DNA from: Terribium retamae
Lineage (GTDB): Bacteria; Pseudomonadota; Alphaproteobacteria; Rhizobiales; Rhizobiaceae
Length of the DNA stretch: 64,000 nucleotides
Direction: 5' to 3'
Assembly: GCF_022347545.1 (NCBI RefSeq)
Contig: NZ_JAKREW010000026.1
Coordinates: 17,570-81,569 of the forward strand
Shown: piece by piece, positions 53,021-60,623 of the stretch
How the letters are laid out: every line of letters begins with the position of its first letter
Position numbering within the stretch: position 1 is the stretch's first letter
Made by a program: the position numbers and the translations under genes
The notes under the pieces: model-generated
Databases searched by the model: none
What the model saw: only the letters and a program-made list of their open reading frames with translations
Told to the model about the DNA's origin: nothing

Positions 53021-53560
53021 ATGACGCCAGAGGACATCGCCACACTGATCGTCCGGACTTCGCTGAAGGATCGGGCAGCGTTCGATCTGCTCTACCGGCA
53101 GACGAGCGCGAAACTTTTCGGTGTCTGCCTGCGTGTCTTGAACGACCGTGCGGAGGCCGAGGAGGCGCTGCAGGAGGTGTTCGTCAAGGTCTGGACGAAA
53201 GCCGACCGCTTCGCCGTTTCGGAACTGAGCCCGATGTCGTGGCTGATCGCGGTGGCGCGCAACCATGCGATCGATCGCATCAGGGCGCGCCGCCGTCCGG
53301 CTGCCGACATCGATGCCGCGCTCGACGTGGCCGACCCGGCGCCGGGACCGGAGGCGCTGGCTGTGGCAGGCGGCGAGGCCGACCGCATCCACCGTTGCCT
53401 CGAGGAGCTTGAGCAGGATCGGGCAGACGCGGTGCGAGGCGCTTACCTCAAGGGAGAGAGCTATGTCGAACTTGCGGAACGCCATGCTGTTCCGCTCAAT
53501 ACGATGCGGACCTGGCTGCGGCGCAGCCTGATCAGATTGCGGGAATGCCTGGAACGATGA
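53021..53560 (+). CDS. ECF RNA polymerase sigma factor
   Basis: 179 residues. Region 2 spans about 15-85 (LLYRQTSAKLFGVCLRVL, EALQEVFVKVW, SWLIAVARNHAIDRIRARRR) and region 4 about 120-175 (YVELAERHAVPLNTMRTWLRRSL). Its gene overlaps the anti-sigma gene by ATGA, so the two are made together. The set resembles SigK-RskA systems that respond to redox or envelope stress. ATG 53021 is chosen; GTG 52997 would add 8 residues. Confidence 0.92.
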   Translation: MTPEDIATLIVRTSLKDRAAFDLLYRQTSAKLFGVCLRVLNDRAEAEEALQEVFVKVWTKADRFAVSELSPMSWLIAVARNHAIDRIRARRRPAADIDAALDVADPAPGPEALAVAGGEADRIHRCLEELEQDRADAVRGAYLKGESYVELAERHAVPLNTMRTWLRRSLIRLRECLER

Positions 53561-54270
53561 CGGCAAGCGACCCTACCGGACCCGAACGAGACGACGACGT
53601 ACTTGCTGCGGAGTATGTGCTCGGCGTGCTTTCGGCGGGCGAACGCCAGGCAGTCGCGCAGCGGGTCGAACAGGATCCTGCTTTCGCGCGCCTGGTCGAT
53701 GCCTGGGAGGGGCGGCTTTCACCACTCGCTGCGGGTTACGCCGAGGTCGAGGCCCCACCTTCGGTTAAGGCTGCGATCGATCGGCGGCTATTCACGAGCA
53801 GTGCTGCGCAGCAGGATCGAACCGGCCTCTGGTCCAGTCTTGCCTTCTGGCGCGGCCTGGCTGCTGCAGCCTTTGCCGCATTGGTGCTTGCCGTCGCCGT
53901 CCCTTATCTCGGTGCACCGCCCTCGCCGCCGCAGATGGAGTTGGTCGCGTCGCTCACGGCGGAAGGCAGCGATGTGCGCTATGTTGCGGTCTATGACGGG
54001 GTTCGCAACGAGGTGCGGCTGTCGCATCTTGCCGGGCAACTCGCTTCGGACAAGGATTTCGAGCTCTGGCTGATCGAGGGTAAGGATGCGCCGGTATCGA
54101 TAGGCGTTGTTCCCGCTGGCAGTACAGCGCAACTGACCCCGCCCGTACTTGTTCGTGAAAAGCTTGCGCAAGGCGCAGTGCTTGCCATCAGCCTTGAGCC
54201 GAAAGGTGGTTCGCCGACGGGGCAGCCGACAGGGCCAGTGGTGGCTGCCGGCGATCTGAATGACATCTGA
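53557..54270 (+). CDS. Anti-sigma factor, RskA-type
   Basis: 237 residues. The N-terminal part (LAAEYVLGVLSAGERQAVAQ) binds sigma; one membrane helix (about 98-120) follows, and the periplasmic domain (about 125-235; YVAVYDGVRNEVRLS, FELWLIEGKDAPVSIGVV) is the RskA family fold. It holds the ECF sigma at the membrane until a periplasmic signal releases it. The ATG at 53557 overlaps the sigma stop codon. No metal-binding His-Cys-Cys zinc motif is seen, so it is not a ZAS-type factor. Confidence 0.9.
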   Translation: MTASDPTGPERDDDVLAAEYVLGVLSAGERQAVAQRVEQDPAFARLVDAWEGRLSPLAAGYAEVEAPPSVKAAIDRRLFTSSAAQQDRTGLWSSLAFWRGLAAAAFAALVLAVAVPYLGAPPSPPQMELVASLTAEGSDVRYVAVYDGVRNEVRLSHLAGQLASDKDFELWLIEGKDAPVSIGVVPAGSTAQLTPPVLVREKLAQGAVLAISLEPKGGSPTGQPTGPVVAAGDLNDI

Positions 54271-54301
54271 TCCGAACGGCATGGAAAAAATTTCGACCGG
54301 C

Positions 54302-54330
54302 TGAAACTCGGAAAGATCGCCTCCCGTATC
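54302..54330 (+). promoter_or_regulatory. Candidate ECF-type promoter before the fasciclin gene
   Basis: TGAAAC (54302-54307) and CGTATC (54325-54330) are separated by 17 bases and lie 43 bases before the fasciclin ATG. The composition suits a group IV sigma promoter, presumably of the sigma encoded just upstream. No second copy was found to support it. Confidence 0.4.
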
Positions 54331-54372
54331 TCCTCGCGTCCCCGAAGCGGGTTGAACCAGAGGAGATCGAAT

Positions 54373-54930
54373 ATGCGTAAGACCACAAAGCTGCTTTTCG
54401 CCGGTGCCGTCGTGCTGTCGGCGTTCGCCGGCATCGCCTATGCCAAGAACCCCATGGTTGGCGGCGCGCCGATGTATGCCGAGAAGAACATCATCGAGAA
54501 TGCCGTGAATTCGAAGGACCACACCACGCTGGTTGCCGCGGTCAAGGCCGCCGGCCTGGTGGAGACCCTTCAGGGCAAAGGTCCGTTTACGGTCTTCGCA
54601 CCGACCAACGAGGCTTTCGCGGCCCTGCCCAAGGGCACGGTCGAAACGCTGCTGAAACCGGAAAACAAGGACAAGCTCACCAAGATCCTCACATGCCACG
54701 TCGTTGCCGCCAAGGCGATGTCCGGCGATGTCGCCAAGATGGTCAAGGCCGATGGCGGTGCGCACGCGGCCAAGACCGCCGGCGGTTGTGGGCTGACGCT
54801 GAAGGACAAGGACGGCAAGGTCACGGTGACCGACGAAAGCGGCAATGTCGCCCATGTCACGATCGCCGACGTTGAACAGTCGAACGGCGTCATCCATGTC
54901 ATCGACAAGGTGCTGTTGCCCAAGATGTAA
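54373..54930 (+). CDS. Fasciclin (FAS1) domain protein, exported
   Basis: 185 residues. A signal peptide (about 1-24, ending AYA) is followed by one FAS1 domain with the H1 motif GPFTVFAPTNEAFAAL and the H2 motif near IADVEQSNGVIHVIDKVLLP. FAS1 proteins mediate adhesion or act in periplasmic stress; rhizobial Nex18-like members are known. A strong GAGGAG precedes the ATG at 54373. Following sigma/anti-sigma genes and a putative ECF promoter, it is a probable target of that sigma. Confidence 0.9.
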   Translation: MRKTTKLLFAGAVVLSAFAGIAYAKNPMVGGAPMYAEKNIIENAVNSKDHTTLVAAVKAAGLVETLQGKGPFTVFAPTNEAFAALPKGTVETLLKPENKDKLTKILTCHVVAAKAMSGDVAKMVKADGGAHAAKTAGGCGLTLKDKDGKVTVTDESGNVAHVTIADVEQSNGVIHVIDKVLLPKM

Positions 54931-55088
54931 CAGCGGGCCGGTTCCCGGCGAAAGCAGGAATAAGGCGTGGCGGCTGCACGTTGTCCTCTCAGACTGGCGT
55001 GTGGCCGCCCGCATTTACCCCTCGGTCAACAGCAAGTGATTTCGCGGTGGATGCCGAAGGGGGCAGGATACGAAAAGGGATGAGGTTC

Positions 55089-55586
55089 ATGGATCGGCGT
55101 GATTTCCTTCTTGGCACCGCAGCCATCGTAACGGTCGGGGCAGGCGCCTGGGCGCTCTCGCGGCTTGGTGGTGCACAGCCCGCTCGGGCCGAGACCTTCG
55201 AGGTCCAGAAGACTGATGCCGAATGGAAGGCCAGTCTGTCACCTGAGCAATATGCCGTGCTGCGCCAGGAGGATACCGAATATCCTGGCACCAGCCCGCT
55301 TCTCAATGAGCATCGCAAGGGCGTCTTTGCCTGTGCCGGCTGCGCTCTGCCACTTTATGCGTCCGAGACAAAGTTCGATTCAGGCACCGGCTGGCCGAGC
55401 TTCTGGGAGGCCTTGCCCAATGCCATTGGTACGCATGAAGACAGGACGCTCGGCATGGTGCGAGTGGAGTGCCATTGCCGTCGCTGCGGCGGTCATCTCG
55501 GCCACATCTTCGACGACGGTCCGCCACCCACCGGCAAGCGCCATTGTATCAACGGCGTCGCCCTGAATTTCCAGGCTGCGGCCTGA
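55089..55586 (+). CDS. msrB: Peptide methionine-(R)-S-oxide reductase, Tat-exported
   Basis: 165 residues. A twin-arginine signal (RRDFLLGTAA, residues 3-12, cleavage near 35) leads to an MsrB domain with zinc pairs CAGC and CHCRRC and the catalytic Cys in RHCINGVALNF. It reduces R-methionine sulfoxide in exported proteins; most MsrB enzymes are cytoplasmic, so the Tat signal points to periplasmic repair. ATG 55089 is preferred to ATG 55080, since AGGG/GAGG lie upstream and the twin-arginine motif is placed correctly. It follows the fasciclin gene and may share the ECF regulon. Confidence 0.92.
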   Translation: MDRRDFLLGTAAIVTVGAGAWALSRLGGAQPARAETFEVQKTDAEWKASLSPEQYAVLRQEDTEYPGTSPLLNEHRKGVFACAGCALPLYASETKFDSGTGWPSFWEALPNAIGTHEDRTLGMVRVECHCRRCGGHLGHIFDDGPPPTGKRHCINGVALNFQAAA

Positions 55587-55599
55587 CATCCGATGCGGG

Positions 55600-57180
55600 T
55601 CAGTGACCGCCTCCGCCGCCACCCGCTGCGGCTGGAGGGCGCTTGATGACCATCACAAAGGCTGCCAGCGATGCGAATAGCATCGTCAGCAGATAGAAAA
55701 CGTCCATGAAAGACAGCAGCGCAGCCTGCTGATGCACGATGCCCGAGAGCTTGGAGAGGGCAGCGCTGCTGGCATCCAGTCCGCCCTGAGCCTGAAAGTT
55801 CAGCGTCATGTTGCGCAGCTTGTCCTGCGCGGCCTCGCTGCCCCACTGCACATGTTCCGACAGGCGGGCGTAGTGGAAAGCGTTGCGGTCGATCAATATG
55901 GTGTTGATCAGCGCCAGCCCCACCGCGCCGCCAAGGTTACGGGTCAGATTGAACAGGCCGGATGCATTCTTCAGTCGCGACGGCGGCAGGGTGCCAAGCG
56001 CAATGTTGTTGATCGCCACCATGCACAGCATCATCGAGGCGCCGCGCAGGATCTGCGGAACGAACAGCTCCCAGAAATCCCAGTCGGCGGTGAGATGGGT
56101 CATCTGCCAGGTGCCTGCAGCGAAGCCGACAAAACCGGTCGCGATCATCACGCGCGGGTCGAGCTTGTTCGAAAGGATGCCGGAGACCGGAGCGGTCAGG
56201 AACATCGCGAGGCCGGACACGAACAGCGCCTCGCCGATCATCATGGAATCGTAGCCGCGGATACGGCCGAGATAGATCGGATAAAGATAGGTGAGGCCGT
56301 AGAGACCAATACCCATGACGAAGGAGAACAGCGAGCCGAAGGCAAAATTGATGTTGCTGAAGGCGCGCAGGTCGACGATCGGCTCTTCTGCGGTGAAGAC
56401 GCGCCAGAAGAACACGATTGCGCCGACCGTCATGACGATGGCGAAGATGAACACGGACTGCTCCTGCAGCCAGTCGTGGTTCGGGCCTTCTTCCAGCACG
56501 TACTCCAGCGAGCCGAGAAACGCCGCCATGCCGGCAAGGCCCCACCAGTCGAACTTCTTCAGCAGGCTCATATCCGGCTTGTCGAAATCGATCAGCGTCC
56601 AGGCTGCCGTCGCGACCAGGATGCCAGGTACGACATTGATCAGGAACAGCCAGTGCCAGGACATGGCGTGACTGATATAGCCGCCGACCGTCGGGCCGAT
56701 CGTCGGAGCCAGCGTGGCGACGAGGCCGATCATCGGCGAGACGATGGCGCGCCGCGACGGCGGGAAGATGGTGAAGGCGGCCGCGAAGACCGATGGGATC
56801 ATGCCGCCGCCGATGAAACCCTGGATGGCCCGGTAAATGATCATCTGGTCGATATTGGTGGCGGTCGCCGCCAGCGCACTGGCGGCGGTGAATCCGGCTG
56901 CGGAGATCGTGAACAGCACGCGCGTGGACAGCATGCGGCTGAGGAACCCCGAAAGCGGGATCATGATGACTTCGGCGATCAGATACGAGGTCTGCACCCA
57001 AGGGATTTCATCGGAACTGGCGGACAGGCCAGCCTGGATCTCCGCGAGCGACGCCGACACGATCTGGATGTCGAGGATCGCCATGAACATGCCGAACACC
57101 ATCGCCAGGAAGGCGATGACTCGCCTGGGCTCGATGTGATCGACCGGCCCTGCTCCGGCAACGGCGTCGACGCTCGACAT
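55600..57180 (-). CDS. DHA2 family MFS multidrug efflux transporter (EmrB-like)
   Basis: 526 residues with 14 predicted membrane helices. LDIQIVSASLAEIQAGL in helix 1 and the RAIQGFIGGGMIP motif are characteristic of the EmrB/QacA DHA2 family. The C-terminus ends in a Gly-rich tail. With the EmrA-like adaptor encoded 12 bases upstream it should form a tripartite pump expelling hydrophobic compounds, using an outer-membrane channel encoded elsewhere. It converges on msrB. Confidence 0.93.
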   Translation of the reverse strand: MSSVDAVAGAGPVDHIEPRRVIAFLAMVFGMFMAILDIQIVSASLAEIQAGLSASSDEIPWVQTSYLIAEVIMIPLSGFLSRMLSTRVLFTISAAGFTAASALAATATNIDQMIIYRAIQGFIGGGMIPSVFAAAFTIFPPSRRAIVSPMIGLVATLAPTIGPTVGGYISHAMSWHWLFLINVVPGILVATAAWTLIDFDKPDMSLLKKFDWWGLAGMAAFLGSLEYVLEEGPNHDWLQEQSVFIFAIVMTVGAIVFFWRVFTAEEPIVDLRAFSNINFAFGSLFSFVMGIGLYGLTYLYPIYLGRIRGYDSMMIGEALFVSGLAMFLTAPVSGILSNKLDPRVMIATGFVGFAAGTWQMTHLTADWDFWELFVPQILRGASMMLCMVAINNIALGTLPPSRLKNASGLFNLTRNLGGAVGLALINTILIDRNAFHYARLSEHVQWGSEAAQDKLRNMTLNFQAQGGLDASSAALSKLSGIVHQQAALLSFMDVFYLLTMLFASLAAFVMVIKRPPAAAGGGGGGH

Positions 57181-57192
57181 GGTGGCTTCCCG

Positions 57193-58371
57193 CTATTTGC
57201 TCGTTGCTGCCGGCGCGGTGCGGCTGTCGACGTCGACGATGACGCTCAGCCCTGCACGCAGCTTGCCTGTTGCGATGGCGTCCGGTGCCACGTCGATGCG
57301 CACCGGCACACGCTGCACGACCTTGGTGAAGTTGCCCGTTGCGTTTTCCGGTGGCAGCATCGAGAAGACCGCGCCCGAGGCTGGTGCCAGCGATGAGACT
57401 TTTCCTTCGAACGTCTCATTGTGCATGGCGTCGACCGAGATGCGCACTTTCTCGCCTGGCACGAGGCGCGCGAGCTGCGTCTCCTTGAAGTTGGCGACGA
57501 TGTAAAGCTTGTCCATGGGCACGATCACGGCAAGTTTCTGGCCAGGGCTGACGAGATCACCCCGTTCGACCGAGCGGTTGCCGACGACGCCGTCATAGGG
57601 TGCGCGCATGACGGTGAAGCCGAGATCACGTTCGGCCTTGTCCTTGGTCAGGCGCAGCGACGCCTGGTTGCTGGCGGTCTCGGCGCGCTGTGCTTCCAGC
57701 ACACCGATATTGGCCTTCGCTGCGGCAATCTGGGCGTCGGCGCTGGTCAATGCGGCGCGGGTTTGATCGACCGCCGTCTGCGCGTCGTCCAGTTGCGCCT
57801 GGGTGGCGACGTGGGTCTTCAGCAACTGCGCTGTACGCACCTGGGTGCGCTGGGCATTGTCGGCGGCGGCCTGTGCTGAATTCCGCTGTGCCTGCGCCTG
57901 CTGCAGCGATGCCTGAGCGGCCGTGATCTGCGCGTCGATGCGGGCCAGCGTCTTGTCGAGAGTAGCGATCTGCGCCGCGGCCTGGTCGACGGCGATGCGG
58001 TAGTCTCCGTTGTCGACGATGAAGAGCGGGTCGCCAGCCTTGACGTGCTGATTCTCCTCGACCTTGATCTGCTCGATATAGCCGGACACCTTCGGCGACA
58101 CGAACGCCATGTCGGCCTGCACATAGGCGTCGTCGGTCGAGATCATGAAACGGCCGTCGGTCCAATAGCCGTAGCCGTACCAGACGCCAACGCCCAGCAA
58201 CCCGGCTCCAATGATGGGCAGCAGCAACGAACGCGCCGAACGTTTCTTTTTTGCCGGGGCCGCGGGCGTATGGACATTTTCCACGGGCGCGGTTGGGGCT
58301 TCAGCGCCTGGGGCCTTGGCATTTGGAAAAGGATGGACTTCCGCCGAGGTCGGCGTGGTAGAGTTCGACAT
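57193..58371 (-). CDS. EmrA/HlyD-type periplasmic adaptor of the efflux pump
   Basis: 392 residues. One membrane helix (about 47-70) is followed by ISTDDAYVQADMAFVSPKVSG, the biotinyl/lipoyl-like start of EmrA proteins, a long coiled-coil hairpin (about 125-235) and a beta barrel (VMRAPYDGVVGNRSVERGD). It links the DHA2 transporter to an outer-membrane channel. Two TetR-type operators lie in the 121-base gap to the divergent regulator gene. Confidence 0.93.
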   Translation of the reverse strand: MSNSTTPTSAEVHPFPNAKAPGAEAPTAPVENVHTPAAPAKKKRSARSLLLPIIGAGLLGVGVWYGYGYWTDGRFMISTDDAYVQADMAFVSPKVSGYIEQIKVEENQHVKAGDPLFIVDNGDYRIAVDQAAAQIATLDKTLARIDAQITAAQASLQQAQAQRNSAQAAADNAQRTQVRTAQLLKTHVATQAQLDDAQTAVDQTRAALTSADAQIAAAKANIGVLEAQRAETASNQASLRLTKDKAERDLGFTVMRAPYDGVVGNRSVERGDLVSPGQKLAVIVPMDKLYIVANFKETQLARLVPGEKVRISVDAMHNETFEGKVSSLAPASGAVFSMLPPENATGNFTKVVQRVPVRIDVAPDAIATGKLRAGLSVIVDVDSRTAPAATSK

Positions 58372-58397
58372 GACAACGCTCTTGTGGTTTGCGAACT

Positions 58398-58411
58398 GAA
58401 CCGTTCGGTTC
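58398..58411. promoter_or_regulatory. TetR operator 1 of the emr divergent region
   Basis: GAACCG-TT-CGGTTC is a perfect 6-bp inverted repeat 27 bases before the emrA-like start. It shares its core with operator 2. Confidence 0.75.
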
Positions 58412-58452
58412 GATGTTGACTTAACGTAAGAGCAGGCTCATATCAAGAGCGA

Positions 58453-58470
58453 TCGAACCGGTCGGTTCGA
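58453..58470. promoter_or_regulatory. TetR operator 2 of the emr divergent region
   Basis: TCGAACCG-GT-CGGTTCGA is a perfect 8-bp inverted repeat 22 bases before the TetR-type start, with the same GAACCG-N2-CGGTTC core as operator 1. The two copies in one divergent gap strongly suggest control of both genes by the adjacent TetR protein. Confidence 0.8.
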
Positions 58471-58492
58471 ATTATTTTACGTGTACAGGGAA

Positions 58493-59209
58493 ATGAGCGA
58501 GATCTTGCCGGAAATAGAGGACGCACTGGAGCAGGCCGAAGGGGGCTTGGGTCGGGGTCGACCAGCGGCCGGCCAGGATCCGATCAAGCGCCAGCAGATC
58601 ATTGAAGGCGCGCGCCGCGTCTTCATGGACAAAGGTTTCGATGCCGCCTCGATGAACGACGTCACCCGTGAAGCCGGCGTGTCGAAAGGCACGATCTATG
58701 TGTACTTCGACAACAAGGAAGAGCTGTTCGAAGCCCTCGTCGAAGAAGAGCGCTGCAAGATCTTCCAGAATCTCTATGAGGTGCTCGATCGCGAGGACAA
58801 TCTGAGGGACGTCCTTGAGGACTTTGGCATGGCCCTGTCCTACAAGATCACCTCCGACAAGGTGGTTATGGCGCAGCGCATCGTCATCGGTGCTGCGGAA
58901 CGGATTCCTGAACTCGGCCTGCGTTTCTATGAGAAAGGGCCGAAGAATGGGCATGCCAAGGTCGAGGCATTCCTCAATCGGGCCGTCGAAAAGGGCCTTC
59001 TGGCAATACCCGACATCGATCTTGCCGCATACCAGCTCTCGGAACTCTGCCTGGCCGGCCTGCTGCGTCAGCGCCTGTACGGTTATCGCCGCGAATCGCC
59101 AGCCGACCATGAGATCAGGCATGTGGTGCAGTCGGGTGTCGATGTCTTCCTGAAGGCCTATGGCACTGAAGCGTTTGCTGTGCAGGACAGGGCCAGACGC
59201 ACGGACTGA
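58493..59209 (+). CDS. TetR family transcriptional repressor of the efflux pump
   Basis: 238 residues. The HTH lies at about 30-75 (IIEGARRVFMDKGFDAASMN, then VTREAGVSKGTIYVYFDNKEELF), typical TetR/AcrR. A variable C-terminal ligand domain (about 85-215) should bind the pump substrate. The divergent emr genes and the twin operators between them indicate its role. ATG 58493 is selected, but AGGGA lies only 1-5 bases upstream; GTG 58481 is an alternative. Confidence 0.9.
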   Translation: MSEILPEIEDALEQAEGGLGRGRPAAGQDPIKRQQIIEGARRVFMDKGFDAASMNDVTREAGVSKGTIYVYFDNKEELFEALVEEERCKIFQNLYEVLDREDNLRDVLEDFGMALSYKITSDKVVMAQRIVIGAAERIPELGLRFYEKGPKNGHAKVEAFLNRAVEKGLLAIPDIDLAAYQLSELCLAGLLRQRLYGYRRESPADHEIRHVVQSGVDVFLKAYGTEAFAVQDRARRTD

Positions 59210-59218
59210 GCGACGGCA

Positions 59219-59878
59219 CTATCCGCCGTTGGCGACCAGCACGATCGCAGCGCGGAGTTCTTCGAGCCCGCCTGCCTTCTCCGACGACGTTGCCAATACG
59301 CCCGGGAAAGCTGCCGGCCTTTTCTTGATCTTGGCAAGGGTCTCTTCGATCAGGCGCGGCAGACCGGCCGTCTTGATCTTGTCGGTCTTGGTCAGGACGA
59401 TCTGGTAGGAGACGGCTGCCTTGTCGAGCAGAGTCAGTACGTCCTCGTCGTTTTTCTTGATGCCGTGCCGAGCGTCGATCAGCACATAGACGCGCTTCAG
59501 CGTCACCCGGCCCTTCAGATAATCGAAGACGAGCTTCGTCCATTGGTCGACTTGCTCTTTCGGCGCCTGGGCATAGCCGTAGCCCGGCATGTCGACCAAG
59601 GCCAGCGGCGGCAGGTCGGCGCCTTCACCGGAAAATCCGTCGGGCACGAAATAATTGAGTTCCTGCGTCCGCCCCGGCGTGTTGGATGTGCGGGCCAACC
59701 CCTTTTGACCGACCAGCGCGTTGATCAGCGACGACTTGCCGACATTGGAGCGGCCGGCAAAGGCGATCTCCGGCGGGCCTTCGGGCGGCAGGAACTTCAT
59801 GGCAGGCACGCCGCGGATGAAGACCCATGGCCGCGTGAAGATGTCCACACCGACCGCAGTGATCGTTTCTGCCGTCAC
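59219..59878 (-). CDS. engB: Ribosome biogenesis GTP-binding protein (YsxC/EngB)
   Basis: 219 residues. G1 is FAGRSNVGKSSLIN, G3 ALVDMPGYGYAQAP and G4 LTKTDK, all diagnostic for EngB. It assists assembly of the large ribosomal subunit. The start is GTG at 59878, with GAGG 8-11 bases upstream; it overlaps the stop of the acetyltransferase gene (GTGA), showing coupling. In relatives engB normally follows yidC directly. Confidence 0.94.
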   Translation of the reverse strand: MTAETITAVGVDIFTRPWVFIRGVPAMKFLPPEGPPEIAFAGRSNVGKSSLINALVGQKGLARTSNTPGRTQELNYFVPDGFSGEGADLPPLALVDMPGYGYAQAPKEQVDQWTKLVFDYLKGRVTLKRVYVLIDARHGIKKNDEDVLTLLDKAAVSYQIVLTKTDKIKTAGLPRLIEETLAKIKKRPAAFPGVLATSSEKAGGLEELRAAIVLVANGG

Positions 59879-60513
59879 GTCGATGCCTCGAGGCGGTCGA
59901 TATCGGCGCCGCGGATAGCATCGAGGTTGCGGGTGATCTTGTCGGCTGGCCAGTTCCACCAGGCGATCTGCTGCAGCCGCGCAATCGTTTCGTCGTCGAA
60001 GCGCATCTTGACGACCTTGGCGCTATTGCCGGCGGCGATCGCGTAAGGCGGCACGTCGCGCGTTACCACCGACTTGGCGGCGATGATGGCGCCGTCGCCG
60101 ATCTTCACGCCGGGCATGATCGCGGTGTTCATGCCGATCCAGACGTCGTTGCCGATGACGGTATCGCCGCGCAGCTCGGCTTTCCAGGTCGCGACGTCGA
60201 AGCCCTTTTCCCAGCCGTGGCTGAAGATGTTGAACGGGTAGGTCGAAAAGCCGCCCATGACATGGTTGGCGCCGTTCATGATGAATCGCGCGCCTTCGGA
60301 AATGGCGCAGAATTTGCCGATGATCAGCCTATCGCCGATGAAGGGGTGATGGTGCAGCACGCAGGTCTCGACGAAGCTCTCCGGCCCGCCCGGATCGTCG
60401 TAATAGGTATATTCGCCGATCTCGATGTTGGGAGCATGGACGATCGGCTTCAGGAAACCGACCCGATTGTGATGCAGCGTCGGATGTTTGGTATTTGGAT
60501 TAGGGCCGTTCAT
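59875..60513 (-). CDS. CatB-related O-acetyltransferase (xenobiotic acyltransferase family)
   Basis: 212 residues. Left-handed beta-helix hexapeptides (IGDRLIIGKFCAISEGARF, VWIGMNTAIMPGVKIGDGAI) and the catalytic His in MNGANHVMGG are those of CatB/Vat acetyltransferases. Full-length members can acetylate chloramphenicol or streptogramins, but many relatives have other substrates, so resistance should not be assumed. GGAG precedes the ATG at 60513. It lies between yidC and engB and overlaps engB by 4 bases. Confidence 0.88.
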   Translation of the reverse strand: MNGPNPNTKHPTLHHNRVGFLKPIVHAPNIEIGEYTYYDDPGGPESFVETCVLHHHPFIGDRLIIGKFCAISEGARFIMNGANHVMGGFSTYPFNIFSHGWEKGFDVATWKAELRGDTVIGNDVWIGMNTAIMPGVKIGDGAIIAAKSVVTRDVPPYAIAAGNSAKVVKMRFDDETIARLQQIAWWNWPADKITRNLDAIRGADIDRLEAST

Positions 60514-60573
60514 TGTGATCTCCGTCGAGATTGCGGCGGAACTGGAGGATAGCCCAATCTTTTCGCCAATAGC

Positions 60574-60605
60574 AAAAGGCCCCGGCTGTGCCAGGGCCTT
60601 TTTTT
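60574..60605. terminator. Hairpin between yidC and the CatB-related gene
   Basis: AAAAGGCCCCGGC and GCCAGGGCCTTTT form a 13-bp stem with one mismatch around a 3-base loop; T7 follows on the plus strand and T4 on the minus strand. It should end or attenuate leftward transcription from yidC, so the CatB-engB pair may have its own promoter. Confidence 0.7.
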
Positions 60606-60623
60606 ACGGGATGGTTACGACCG

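Noticed and set aside
55732..57396. 554-codon open frame antisense to the DHA2 transporter
   Set aside because: Composition is that of an antisense shadow of membrane helices; no family is recognisable.
59875..60513. Calling the CatB-related gene an antibiotic resistance gene
   Set aside because: Family membership alone does not show drug acetylation; many chromosomal relatives have other substrates.
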